Shown: piece after piece, positions 54,156 to 62,514 of the stretch | Numbering within the stretch: position 1 is the stretch's first letter | Layout: every line of letters starts with the position of its first letter | Notes under the pieces: model-generated | Database searches by the model: none | What the model saw: only the letters and a program-made list of their open reading frames with translations | Told to the model about the DNA's origin: nothing | Position numbers and translations under genes: made by a program | Assembly: GCF_030433675.1 (NCBI RefSeq) | Contig: NZ_JAROCB010000003.1 | Location: 496,001-560,000, forward strand | Direction of reading: 5' to 3' | Length of the DNA stretch: 64,000 bases | DNA from: Leifsonia virtsii | GTDB taxonomy: Bacteria; Actinomycetota; Actinomycetes; Actinomycetales; Microbacteriaceae

Positions 54156-55142
54156 GTGATGAGTCAGAACAAGCCACGCATGGAGCGGATGGCGCCGCCG
54201 ACGTCGCGCGGGCCGCGAGGTGGGAAGAGTGGACGGCCCGGAGCCGCTGCAGCCCCGGCCAAGCCCGCGACGACCGCCGACTGGATCGCCGGCGCGCGGC
54301 TTCGGACCCTTCCGCTGGCCGTCGCGCCCGTTCTCATCGGTGTCGGCGCGGCCAAGGTCGCGGAGGGACCCGGCGTGTGGCATCCCGTGCGCTCACTGCT
54401 CTGCCTTGCCGTGGCCGTGCTGCTGCAGATCGGCGTGAACTACGCGAACGACTACTCGGACGGCATCCGCGGCACCGACCGCTTCCGGGTCGGGCCCGGA
54501 CGCCTGACGGGGTCCGGCAAGGCCGCGCCGCGCACGGTGCTGACCGTCGCGCTCGTCTTCTTCGGGCTGGCGGCCGTCGCCGGCCTGATCCTGGTGCTGC
54601 TCACGCAGTACTGGTGGGTGCTCCTGGTCGGCGCCGCGGCGATCGCGGCGGCCTGGTTCTACACCGGGGGCAAGCGACCCTACGGGTACTACGGCCTCGG
54701 CGAGGTGTTCGTTTTCGTCTTCTTCGGCCTCGTCGCCACGGCGGGCACGACCTACATGCTCGCGGGCCTGGTCAACCAGGAGGCGTGGTACGGCGCCGTC
54801 ATCGCGGGCCTCATCGCCTGTGCGGTCCTGATGGTGAACAACATCCGCGACATCGAGCCGGACCGCCAGGCGCGCAAGCGGACGCTCGCGGTCCTGCTCG
54901 GCAACATCGCGTCCCGCATCGCGTTCTGCGTTCTGCTCCTTGTGCCGTTCGGCATCCTCGCCGTGATCGCGCTGCTCTACCCGTTCGCGTGGTTCGGGAT
55001 GTTCGCGCTGCTGGCGGCGCTGCCGGCATGCGTGATCACGCTGTTCGCCAAGACGCCGCGGGAGCTCGTCACCGCTCTCCAGCTGACCAGCATCACCGGG
55101 TTGCTCGTCGGGATCGCGCTCGGGGCGGCCTACGCCTTCTGA
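54156..55142 (+). CDS. menA: 1,4-Dihydroxy-2-naphthoate polyprenyltransferase
   Basis: MenA prenylates 1,4-dihydroxy-2-naphthoate in the membrane to give demethylmenaquinone. The 328-residue protein has eight to nine hydrophobic helices after a ~40-residue basic N-terminus. The first Asp-rich motif is NDYSDGIRGTD (residues 98-108) and the second lies in NNIRDIEPDRQARKRTLAV, as in UbiA-family enzymes. GTG 54156 or ATG 54159 is the start; TACGAT 7 nt upstream favours 54156. It is convergent with the DUF4229 gene. Confidence 0.95.
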   Translation: MMSQNKPRMERMAPPTSRGPRGGKSGRPGAAAAPAKPATTADWIAGARLRTLPLAVAPVLIGVGAAKVAEGPGVWHPVRSLLCLAVAVLLQIGVNYANDYSDGIRGTDRFRVGPGRLTGSGKAAPRTVLTVALVFFGLAAVAGLILVLLTQYWWVLLVGAAAIAAAWFYTGGKRPYGYYGLGEVFVFVFFGLVATAGTTYMLAGLVNQEAWYGAVIAGLIACAVLMVNNIRDIEPDRQARKRTLAVLLGNIASRIAFCVLLLVPFGILAVIALLYPFAWFGMFALLAALPACVITLFAKTPRELVTALQLTSITGLLVGIALGAAYAF

Positions 55143-55149
55143 GCGGAGG

Positions 55150-55494
55150 TCAGGCGGCCGGACCGCTTGAGTTCGAACGGTGGGCGTCGGTGTTGTGGGC
55201 GTCGGTACTGCCGGCGTCGGTGCCGTCCGTAGCCGCTTCGTCGACGGCGGCGTCCTCCACGTCGTCATCCTCCGAGCGGACCGGCTTGTCGCGGTGGCGC
55301 ACCGCGTACAGGTCGGAGGACACGGCGTTCCGCGGGCGGCTCAGGAAGATGTACGACAGGCACAGGCCGATGAGCGCCGCGGCGATGACCGCGAGCCACC
55401 AGACGACGCCCACGAGAAGCAGGATCGCCAGGGGCACCGCGAACACCAGGAGGCGCAGCACGGTGTAGGTGATCCAAGAGGGAATCCGCTTCAC
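55150..55494 (-). CDS. DUF4229-family small membrane protein
   Basis: The 114-residue protein has two transmembrane helices (WITYTVLRLLVFAVPLAILLLV and WWLAVIAAALIGLCLSYIFL) separated by a short turn, then YIFLSRPRNAVSSDL and an acidic, Thr/Ser/His-rich disordered tail. This matches the DUF4229 layout found beside men genes in actinobacteria. The tail carries short repeats of T-D-A/G (TDGTDAGSTDAHNTDAHR). The function is unknown. It is convergent with menA (7-bp gap) and divergent from the PLDc_N gene. Confidence 0.82.
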   Translation of the reverse strand: MKRIPSWITYTVLRLLVFAVPLAILLLVGVVWWLAVIAAALIGLCLSYIFLSRPRNAVSSDLYAVRHRDKPVRSEDDDVEDAAVDEAATDGTDAGSTDAHNTDAHRSNSSGPAA

Positions 55495-55536
55495 CCTCCC
55501 AGCTTAGAGACCGTCTCTGAGAGTTACGATTGACCC

Positions 55537-55893
55537 ATGGTTCGCCTCTGGATAGCCCTCGGCGTCGCAGCCGTGGTGTTCTACATCTATTCGGTGGCAG
55601 ACTGCGCCCTGTTCGACCGGTCCCGAGTGCGCGGCCTTCCGAAGCCCGTGTGGCTGCTCATCATCATCCTGTTCCCGATCATCGGCGGGATCCTCTGGTT
55701 CCTGATCGGACGGGGACGCCGCCGCGCCGACAACGTCCGGCGAGTCACGGCACCCGATGACGACCCCGAGTTCCTCGGCAAGCTCCGCATGGACCGCGAC
55801 CAGGAGGAGCGCATCCGGCAGCTCGAGAAAGAACTCGCCGAGCTCGACGAGAACGGCCCGGACAACGACCAGACCGGCCGCCGGGATGGCTGA
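55537..55893 (+). CDS. PLDc_N-domain small membrane protein
   Basis: The 118-residue protein has two hydrophobic helices ([23 protein letters not shown] and [25 protein letters not shown]), the phospholipase D nuclease N-terminal (PLDc_N) pattern, then a charged coiled-coil-like tail ([18 protein letters not shown]). No phospholipase domain follows. The ATG follows TACGAT (55525-55530) by 6 nt. The last 8 bp overlap the menD start, so its translation is coupled to menD. Confidence 0.87.
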   Translation: MVRLWIALGVAAVVFYIYSVADCALFDRSRVRGLPKPVWLLIIILFPIIGGILWFLIGRGRRRADNVRRVTAPDDDPEFLGKLRMDRDQEERIRQLEKELAELDENGPDNDQTGRRDG

Positions 55894-57730
55894 CCGCCCG
55901 CACGCGGGCGACGCCACCGAGCCGGGTACCACCACCGGAACGGGCACCGCCGCGCGCGAAACGGACGCGCCCGAAACGGACGCGCCCGAACGCCAGCGCA
56001 CCGGAAACCCGGCCACCGACTTCTCCCTCGCACTGCTCACCGGATTCGTCCGCAACGGCGTACGGGACATCGTCGTCAGCCCGGGCTCCCGCTCGCAGGC
56101 GCTCGCGCTCGTCGCGGCCGAGCTCGAGCGGTCCGGTTCCGCGCGCCTGCATGTGCGGATCGACGAGCGCTCAGGCGGGTTCCTCGCCCTCGGCCTCGCG
56201 CGCGAGACCGGAGCGCCCGCCGTGGTCATCACGACAAGCGGCACCGCTACCGCCAATCTGCACCCGGCCGTCCTGGAGGCGCACGAGGCGGGCATCCCGC
56301 TCATCGTCGTCACCGGAGACCGGCCAGAAGAATTGCGGGGCATCCGGTCCAACCAGACCACCCAACAGGACGGTCTGTACGCCGACGCCGTCCGGTGGTC
56401 CGACGACGTCGATGCGCCCGATGGCGCCCCGGCCGAGGACGAGCAGGCGGCCGCGCTCGCCGCGACCGCCGTCCGTGCCGCCGTCGGAGCGGAGACCGCC
56501 GATCCCGGTCCCGTCCACCTCAATGTCGCGTTCCGCGAGCCCCTGTCCGTCGCGGTCCCGCCGCTGCCGGAGACGATGCGCGGCGAGCTGCCCGAGACGG
56601 CGCCGCCCGCCGCGCTCGACCGTGCGACCGAGGTCGTCGAGGCCGGCCCGCCGACGGTCGTCGTCGCCGGTGCGGACGCGGGGCCGGCCGCCGAGCATTT
56701 CGCTCGTGACGCCGGGCTCCCGCTGCTCGCCGAAGTCTCCAGCGGCGCGCACTTCGGGCCGAACCTCGTCGTCTCGTACCGCGAACTGCTGCGCGACGAA
56801 GGCTTCGGCGGGATCGTGCGACGCGCGGTCGTGTTCGGGCACCCGACGCTCAGCCGCGAGGTCCCCGCGCTGCTCACCCGCTCCGACGTCGAGGTGATCG
56901 TCGTCGCGCCCACCGGGCGACAGGCGTACAACCCGGCGCATCGCGCACGCATCGTCGGAGCGGTGGAGGCCGACCCGGCGACCGACCTCCGGTCCCCGGA
57001 GGTCCGCGGCTGGGTCGGACGCTGGGTGTTCGCCAGTCGGCGCATCGCCGAGCAGGCCGAGCGCGACGCCAACCCAGCCGCCGTCGCCCCGGACGTCGAC
57101 AAGGCCCGCTCCTACGAGCCGGCCGACGCCCTGGCCTTCGCCGCCGCCGAGCTCGCCGCCATCCGGGCGCCCATCACGCGCGCCCTGCTCGCGGAGGCCG
57201 TGTGGCGGTACACCTGGCCGCACGACCGGCTGGTGCTCGGCGCGTCCAGGCTGATCCGCGATGTCGACCGGATCGTGCCGGGCAAGAAGATCAGCGTCCA
57301 CGCCAACCGCGGCCTCGCCGGCATCGACGGCACCATCGCGACGGCGACCGGGATCGCGCTCGCCAGCCAGGCGTCCGCCGAGGCGGCAGGCACCCCCAGC
57401 GGCGTGACGCGCGTGCTCCTCGGCGACCTCGCCCTGCTGCACGACGCCGGCTCGCTGCTGCTCGGTGCGGGGGAGCGGCGGCCCCATCTTCAGGTCGTCG
57501 TCGGCAACGACCGCGGCGGCACCATCTTCGACGGCCTGGAGGTCGCAGCCACGGCGGCATCCGAGGCGTTCGACCGCGTCCTCTACACCCCGCACTCCGT
57601 CGACTTCGCGGCGCTCGCCGCCGCGTACGGCTGGCACTACTCCGTCGCGCGCACCAAGGGGGAACTCGACCAGGCGCTCTCCGCGCCGCCTGCGGGTGTC
57701 AGCATCCTGGAGGTCCCGCTCGACCGTTGA
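55886..57730 (+). CDS. menD: SEPHCHC synthase, menaquinone pathway
   Basis: MenD is the ThDP enzyme that joins 2-oxoglutarate and isochorismate to give SEPHCHC. The 614-residue protein has [19 protein letters not shown] and [21 protein letters not shown] (pyrimidine domain with the catalytic Glu), [38 protein letters not shown], and the C-terminal ThDP-pyrophosphate motif [20 protein letters not shown]. About 45 N-terminal residues are a disordered extension that includes a tandem 15-bp repeat encoding ETDAP twice (about 55959-55988). The ATG lies inside the PLDc_N gene. Confidence 0.95.
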   Translation: MADRPHAGDATEPGTTTGTGTAARETDAPETDAPERQRTGNPATDFSLALLTGFVRNGVRDIVVSPGSRSQALALVAAELERSGSARLHVRIDERSGGFLALGLARETGAPAVVITTSGTATANLHPAVLEAHEAGIPLIVVTGDRPEELRGIRSNQTTQQDGLYADAVRWSDDVDAPDGAPAEDEQAAALAATAVRAAVGAETADPGPVHLNVAFREPLSVAVPPLPETMRGELPETAPPAALDRATEVVEAGPPTVVVAGADAGPAAEHFARDAGLPLLAEVSSGAHFGPNLVVSYRELLRDEGFGGIVRRAVVFGHPTLSREVPALLTRSDVEVIVVAPTGRQAYNPAHRARIVGAVEADPATDLRSPEVRGWVGRWVFASRRIAEQAERDANPAAVAPDVDKARSYEPADALAFAAAELAAIRAPITRALLAEAVWRYTWPHDRLVLGASRLIRDVDRIVPGKKISVHANRGLAGIDGTIATATGIALASQASAEAAGTPSGVTRVLLGDLALLHDAGSLLLGAGERRPHLQVVVGNDRGGTIFDGLEVAATAASEAFDRVLYTPHSVDFAALAAAYGWHYSVARTKGELDQALSAPPAGVSILEVPLDR

Positions 57731-57777
57731 GCGGGACGCACCGCATCCCACCCACCGTCCAACCAGGGAGGAAGCAC

Positions 57778-58113
57778 ATGGCGGACACGACCCTTCCCGG
57801 GCCGATCCAGCGATTCGTGGACACCACCAACCGGGGAGACTCCGCGGCCTTCGTCGAGACGTTCACCGACGACGCCTACCTCAACGACTGGGGCCGCGAG
57901 TTCCACGGCCACGACGGCGTGCGATCGTGGGACCGCACGGACAACATCGGCAAGAACTCCCACTTCGAGCCGGTCGACGTCCGTCCCGGCGACGAACCGG
58001 ACACCTACGTGGTCACGCTGACGGTGTCGGGCGACGGCTACAACGGCACCGGCCCGATGACCTTCGCGCTGCGGGACGTCCGCATCGCCAGTCTGCGGAT
58101 CAGCCCGAACTGA
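57778..58113 (+). CDS. NTF2-like (SnoaL-type) protein
   Basis: The 111-residue protein has the SnoaL/NTF2-like pattern: a helical start (GPIQRFVDTTNRGDSAAFVETF), TDDAYLNDWGREFHGHDGVRSW, and paired beta strands to the end. The family includes isomerases, hydrolases and binding proteins, so no reaction can be given. A GGGAGGAAG Shine-Dalgarno precedes the ATG at 57778. It follows menD by 47 bp and may be co-transcribed with it. Confidence 0.82.
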   Translation: MADTTLPGPIQRFVDTTNRGDSAAFVETFTDDAYLNDWGREFHGHDGVRSWDRTDNIGKNSHFEPVDVRPGDEPDTYVVTLTVSGDGYNGTGPMTFALRDVRIASLRISPN

Positions 58114-58224
58114 GCCCGCACGGTTGGGGGCTCCGCACGACCGAGCACGGCGATCCTGCGGCCATGCTTGGAGGGATCGGACAACGAATGCTCCGATCGT
58201 GCGGAGGATCACTAACATGACGGC

Positions 58225-58776
58225 GTGCACATGATCTTCCGGACGATGCTCCACGCGATCATCTCCCGTTTCGGCCCGCGGCTCGGCCGCTGGGATGTGG
58301 CGCGCACACGGTTCCGGGTACTGCCGACCGACCTCGACATCCTGAAGCACATGAACAACGGCGTGTATCTGTCCATCGCCGACATCGGCCGCTTCGACCT
58401 GCTGCAGCGGAACGGGGTGTGGGCGATCTTCAAGCGCCGCGGGTGGTACCCGGTGGTCGCCTCGGAGACGATCTCCTTCCGCAAGTCGCTGGAGCTCTGG
58501 CAGCCCTTCATCGTCGAGTCCCGCATCCTCGGCTTCGACGAGAAGGCGGTCTACGTCGAGCAGCGTTTCACGGTCGACGGCGAGATCTACACGCAGGCGT
58601 TCATCCGCGGGCGGTTCCTGAAGCGCGGCGGCGGCATCGTCACGATCGAGGAGCTTCTGGACGCGGTGGGCCCGTCGCCGACGGATGTCGCCGTTCCCGA
58701 GTGGCTGCTCGAGTGGGGCGCCGACGCCGCGCTCCCGTCCACCCGCGCCGAGGCGCCGAGCGTCTGGAGCGAGTAG
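58225..58776 (+). CDS. Acyl-CoA thioesterase, hotdog fold (THEM6/4-HBT-like)
   Basis: The 183-residue protein shows the hotdog thioesterase start FRVLPTDLDILKHMNNGVYLSIADIGRFDLL, with the catalytic-Asp region of 4-hydroxybenzoyl-CoA-type enzymes (D-x-x-x-H-M-N-N). Then come SFRKSLELWQPFIVES, GFDEKAVYVEQRFT and AFIRGRFL. A thioesterase is needed to release dihydroxynaphthoate from its CoA ester, and this gene lies 0.5 kb after menD, so a MenI-like role is possible but not shown. The start GTG 58225 follows TAACAT (58213-58218) by 6 nt; ATG 58231 is the alternative. Confidence 0.82.
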   Translation: MHMIFRTMLHAIISRFGPRLGRWDVARTRFRVLPTDLDILKHMNNGVYLSIADIGRFDLLQRNGVWAIFKRRGWYPVVASETISFRKSLELWQPFIVESRILGFDEKAVYVEQRFTVDGEIYTQAFIRGRFLKRGGGIVTIEELLDAVGPSPTDVAVPEWLLEWGADAALPSTRAEAPSVWSE

Positions 58777-58789
58777 CCGTCGCCCTCGC

Positions 58790-60160
58790 TCAGGCGGGCC
58801 CGAAGGCGAACACGCGATCCGGGTCCCACTGCTCCCGGGCGGCCGCGAGGCGCTCGAAGACGGCCGGCGGCCAGACCCGTTCGAAGGCGGCGCGATCGGC
58901 CAGGTCTCCGGCGAAGTTCACGTTGGTGACCGCCGAGATCCGGTCGCTCAGCGCCTCCGCGATGGCCTTCGCCCGGGCCGGAGCGGCCTCTGCGAAGGTC
59001 GACGGGTCGCCGGAGAGCAGGCTGAGCGTGTAGCCGCTGTCGCGACCGCCGACGGCCGTGCCGTCCGCCGTGTCCCGTGCCGTCGCGCCGCCGAGCTGGC
59101 GGATCTCCACCGCGAGGAACGGCGAGCCGGAGCCCGGGCCGGCGAGTTCGAGGATCACATCGCCCGCGTCCTGGTCGAACGTGTCGAGCATGAAACCGCG
59201 GATCCAGGTCGGCCCGCCCTCCTCCGGGTCGTTGTGGATGCTGGCGACGGCCGTCGCCGGCATCTCGGCCACGAAATCGAGGTACAGAGGAGCGGCTGCA
59301 CGGATCGGCGCGAACAGCCGCTCGCCCTCTGCCGGGTCTCCGGGGTAGGCGAAGCGGACGCTGAGCACGGTGCGGCCGCGCAGCGGCGGGGGCGGTCCGT
59401 CGACGTCAGGAACCGCGAGGAGCACCACGGAGGTCGTCGCCTCATCGGGCAGCCCGGCGGACCAGTCGATCCAGGCTCGCAGCGCGGGCTCGATCGCCGG
59501 TCCCTCGAAGAAGACGCTGCCGCCGTAGAGGGATCTCAGGGGCACGAGTTCCAGCGTCATCTCGGTGACGACGGCCAGGCCGCCCTTGCCTCCGCGGAGC
59601 GCCCAGAACAGGTCGGGGTTCGTCTCGGCGTCGGCCGTGACGATCTCGCCGTCGGCGGTGACCACCCGGAACCCGCGGATCCAGTCGGCCGTGAAGCCGT
59701 ACGTCCGCGCGAGCGGGCCGACGCCGCCGCCGAGGCTGTAGCCGACCGCTCCGACGCTCGTCGACGAGCCGGTGATCGGTGCGAGGCCGTGCTCGGCCGC
59801 GGCCACGATGACCGGCGCCCAGCGGAGGCCCGCGCCGATCCTGGCAACACGGCTGTCGGGGTCGATGGTCAGCCCGTCGATTCCCCGCGTCGACAGGATC
59901 ATGCCGCCGACGATCGGCGCTTCAGCGCCGTGGCCGGTGCACTGCACCCGCACCGGGATGCCGGCCTCGCGGGCGAAGCGGACGGCCGCCGCGACGTCGC
60001 TCTCGGAGGCGACGGCGACGACGACGTCGGGGTCGTGGCGGATCGCCGGGTTGAAGCAGGCGACCTCTGCGGCGAGCCCCGCATCGCCGCGCACGTAGAC
60101 GGTTCCTGTGACGGCGTCGCGCAGGCGCGCGACGGCCTCGGTGTCGAGTTCGATTCCCAT
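58790..60160 (-). CDS. FAD-linked oxidoreductase, berberine-bridge/GlcD-like
   Basis: The 456-residue protein has a PP-loop FAD domain: VVVAVASESDVAAAVRFAREAGIPVRVQCTGHGAEAP, IGAGLRWAPVIVAAAEHGLAPITGSSTSVGAVGYSLGGGVGPLARTYG and FWALRGGKGGLAVVTEMTLEL. The C-terminal NVNFAGDLADRAAFERVWP and WDPDRVFAF correspond to the BBE motif. In HGAEAP the usual covalent-FAD His is present in the expected loop, but bicovalent attachment is uncertain. It oxidises an unknown substrate. The ATG at 60160 follows TACATT (60167-60172) by 6 nt; the longer upstream frame is rejected. Confidence 0.88.
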   Translation of the reverse strand: MGIELDTEAVARLRDAVTGTVYVRGDAGLAAEVACFNPAIRHDPDVVVAVASESDVAAAVRFAREAGIPVRVQCTGHGAEAPIVGGMILSTRGIDGLTIDPDSRVARIGAGLRWAPVIVAAAEHGLAPITGSSTSVGAVGYSLGGGVGPLARTYGFTADWIRGFRVVTADGEIVTADAETNPDLFWALRGGKGGLAVVTEMTLELVPLRSLYGGSVFFEGPAIEPALRAWIDWSAGLPDEATTSVVLLAVPDVDGPPPPLRGRTVLSVRFAYPGDPAEGERLFAPIRAAAPLYLDFVAEMPATAVASIHNDPEEGGPTWIRGFMLDTFDQDAGDVILELAGPGSGSPFLAVEIRQLGGATARDTADGTAVGGRDSGYTLSLLSGDPSTFAEAAPARAKAIAEALSDRISAVTNVNFAGDLADRAAFERVWPPAVFERLAAAREQWDPDRVFAFGPA

Positions 60161-60239
60161 GGCGGAAATGTAGGGGAGACCGCCGACATGCGGGTAGCCC
60201 CCAGGCATGAACGTCAGGTGCGTGACGTAGCATGCCTGC

Positions 60240-61211
60240 ATGACCGCCGTGCTGCCCTCCCGCGCCTCCGGCGCCGGGGCGGCGAGCACCGCGCCCGACG
60301 CGGAGACCGTGTACCGGCCCGCGGTCCCGATCGACCTCGCCGGCACGCTGGCTCCGCTCGGCAGGGGCCCGTACGACCCGACCACCACGTGGGACATCGG
60401 CGGCCTGTGGCGCACGTGGCGCACCCCGGAGGGCGCGGCGACCATCCGCATCCGTCGCGCGCCCGCCGAGGGCGGCATCGCCGCTGCCGCGTGGGGTCCC
60501 GGCGCCGGCTGGGCGATCGCGCAGGTGCCCGAGCTGCTCGGGCGCGACGACGACTGGTCCGGGCTCGACGCGGGCCGCCATCCACTGCTGCGCGACAGCC
60601 TCCACCGCAACCCCGGACTCCGCCTGGCGAAGACGGGACGGATGCTGGAGGCGCTGCTCCCCGCCATCATCGAGCAGCGCGTGACGAGTCTCGAGGCGTA
60701 CCGGTCGTGGTCCCGCCTGCTGCGCTGGTACGGCGAACCGGCGCCCGGCCCCGCTCCCGAGGGCATGCGCGTGAGCCCGACGCTCGAGCAGTGGCGCGGC
60801 ATCCCGTCGTGGGAGTGGCACCGCGCCGGCGTCGACCCGCGGCGTGCGCGGGCGGTGCAGGCCGTGCTGGCCGTCGCGACGTCGCTCGAGCGTGCCGTCG
60901 AGCACTCGGCGGGCCTCGCGGCGGCGGAGACCGCGCTCCAGACGATCCCCGGGGTCGGACTGTGGACCGCCGCCGAGACGCTGCAGCGTTCGCACGCGCA
61001 TCCCGACCTCGTGAGCGTCGGCGACTACCACCTCGCGCATCAGGTCGGCGAAGCGCTCATCGGCCGGCGCGTGGACGACGACGGGATGCTGGAGCTCCTC
61101 GAGCCGTGGGCCGGCCACCGGCAGCGCGTCGTGCGGCTGATCTTCGCGAGCGGTTTCCGCTTCCAGCGTCGCGGGCCGCGGGTGACGTTGCAGGACCACC
61201 GCTGGCACTGA
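60240..61211 (+). CDS. AlkA-like DNA-3-methyladenine glycosylase (HhH-GPD)
   Basis: The 323-residue protein has the HhH-GPD layout: an N-terminal beta domain (RIRRAPAEGGIAAAAWGPGAGWAI), ALLPAIIEQRVTSLEAYRSWSRLLRWYGEP, then the helix-hairpin-helix LQTIPGVGLWTAAETLQRSHAHPD and the catalytic Asp in SVGDYHLAHQVGEAL. It removes alkylated bases from DNA. The ATG at 60240 follows TAGCAT (60228-60233) by 6 nt. The stop codon lies within an 18-bp sequence that is exactly repeated once downstream. Confidence 0.88.
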   Translation: MTAVLPSRASGAGAASTAPDAETVYRPAVPIDLAGTLAPLGRGPYDPTTTWDIGGLWRTWRTPEGAATIRIRRAPAEGGIAAAAWGPGAGWAIAQVPELLGRDDDWSGLDAGRHPLLRDSLHRNPGLRLAKTGRMLEALLPAIIEQRVTSLEAYRSWSRLLRWYGEPAPGPAPEGMRVSPTLEQWRGIPSWEWHRAGVDPRRARAVQAVLAVATSLERAVEHSAGLAAAETALQTIPGVGLWTAAETLQRSHAHPDLVSVGDYHLAHQVGEALIGRRVDDDGMLELLEPWAGHRQRVVRLIFASGFRFQRRGPRVTLQDHRWH

Positions 61212-61239
61212 GCCGTCGATGGGCACTGAGCCGTCGATG
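61204..61239. repeat. 18-bp perfect tandem duplication spanning a stop codon
   Basis: GGCACTGAGCCGTCGATG occurs at 61204-61221 and again at 61222-61239. The first copy contains the TGA stop of the DNA glycosylase gene, so the duplicate repeats the gene end in the intergenic region. Confidence 0.85.
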
Positions 61240-61355
61240 GGGCGGTGAGCCGCGGGTGATTGCCCTCACCGCGGTTATGGGATAGCGTGGCGGCGCCAAA
61301 AGAGCAATGGCCCAGCGGCCGTTCGCATCCATCAGCGTCAAAAAGGAGACCCGTC

Positions 61356-61868
61356 GTGAGTGATTCCAACCTGCCCCCGAGCTACCCCGCCTCGTCGTCC
61401 CCGGCCCCCGCCGCGAGCGGCCCGGTGACGCCTCCTCAGCAGGTGAACATCGCCTTCTGGCTCTACATCGTCGGAGCGGCGCTGAGCCTCATCTCGCTGA
61501 TCGTGTCCCTGGTCACCATCGGCTCGCTCAAGGACACGCTGCAGCGCCAGCTCGCCGCACAGGGCCAGCAGCTGTCCGACAGCGCGCTGAACGCCACGCT
61601 GGCGGTGTCCGTGACGATCGCCATCGTCTTCGGCATCCTCTACATCGCCGCCTACGTGCTCTTCGCGGTGTTCATGCGCCGCGGAGCGAACTGGGCGCGC
61701 ATCGTGCTGCTCGTCGTGACGGTGCTGTCGCTCTTCGGCATCCTGGACGGCTTCGGCCTCGGTGCCGCCCGCCTCGTGGTCGGGGTCATCGCCACCGTGC
61801 TCATCTTCCTGAAGCCGGCCAACGAGTACTTCCGCGAGGTCAAGGCGCGCAAGCTGCCCCGCGCCTGA
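61356..61868 (+). CDS. Small four-helix membrane protein, unknown function
   Basis: The 170-residue protein has a Pro/Ser-rich N-terminus (residues 1-32) followed by four hydrophobic helices: NIAFWLYIVGAALSLISLIVSLV, ATLAVSVTIAIVFGILYIAAYVLF, ARIVLLVVTVLSLFGIL and AARLVVGVIATVLIFL. The C-terminus, NEYFREVKARKLPRA, is basic and cytosolic. The GTG at 61356 has AAAAAGGAGAC upstream, which fixes the start against a longer frame to 61260. I do not recognise a named family. Confidence 0.8.
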   Translation: MSDSNLPPSYPASSSPAPAASGPVTPPQQVNIAFWLYIVGAALSLISLIVSLVTIGSLKDTLQRQLAAQGQQLSDSALNATLAVSVTIAIVFGILYIAAYVLFAVFMRRGANWARIVLLVVTVLSLFGILDGFGLGAARLVVGVIATVLIFLKPANEYFREVKARKLPRA

Positions 61869-61875
61869 TCCGGTC

Positions 61876-62430
61876 TCAGCCCTCGGCGGCCGCCGTCCGT
61901 GCGGCGGCGGCCTCCGAGCGCAGATCGCGGTCGAGCTCGCGGCACAGCATCCGGTAGTGCTCCGTCATCGAGGGTCCGTACGCGGCCGGCTCGGGAGGCT
62001 GCTTGTGGTCGTGGGCCGCGACCAGCCGGTCGAGGTAGTAGTCCCACCGGGGTCCCTCGTCCGCCTCCTCGACCAGCGAGCGCAGCCGTCGGCCCACCGT
62101 CACTGTGGTGTGGCCGCTCGCCTCGGTCAGGTGCACGAACATCCGGTGGGAACCGCCCGCCGGCCCGACGTCGGCGTGCAGCCGATGGGGCGGGGAGCAC
62201 TCCAGGATCGAGACGTCCTCCCAGTTCGCGTCGTCCCGGTCGGCGGTCATCCGGAACCGGACGGCACCGGTCGAGCCCGTCCCGGTGTACTCGCCCAGCC
62301 ATGAGCTGAGCCGCGGCGACCGGCTGAAGTACGTCCACACCTCCTCGATGGGCGCCTTGAACATCCGGTCGAGGACGAGGTAGACCCCGTCGTCCTTGCG
62401 GACCAGTCTTCCTGACGGCTGCGGCATCAT
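61876..62430 (-). CDS. SRPBCC/AHSA1-like domain protein
   Basis: The 184-residue protein has the START-like SRPBCC pattern: LVLDRMFKAPIEEVWTYFSRSPRLSSWLGEYTG at the start, a beta grip (AVRFRMTADRDDANWEDVSILECSPPHRL), and a C-terminal helix with WDYYLDRLVAAHD. AHSA1-type members usually bind hydrophobic ligands; the role here is unknown. An extra ~25-residue tail is Ala/Arg-rich. The ATG at 62430 has GGAGGT upstream. It is convergent with the small membrane protein gene. Confidence 0.87.
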   Translation of the reverse strand: MMPQPSGRLVRKDDGVYLVLDRMFKAPIEEVWTYFSRSPRLSSWLGEYTGTGSTGAVRFRMTADRDDANWEDVSILECSPPHRLHADVGPAGGSHRMFVHLTEASGHTTVTVGRRLRSLVEEADEGPRWDYYLDRLVAAHDHKQPPEPAAYGPSMTEHYRMLCRELDRDLRSEAAAARTAAAEG

Positions 62431-62514
62431 GGTGACCTCCGTCGGCTCAGCCTCTGGTGATCCACACCTTAGTCACGCCCGCCCGGAATCGGCAGTAGGC
62501 CTCTGCGAGTGCTC

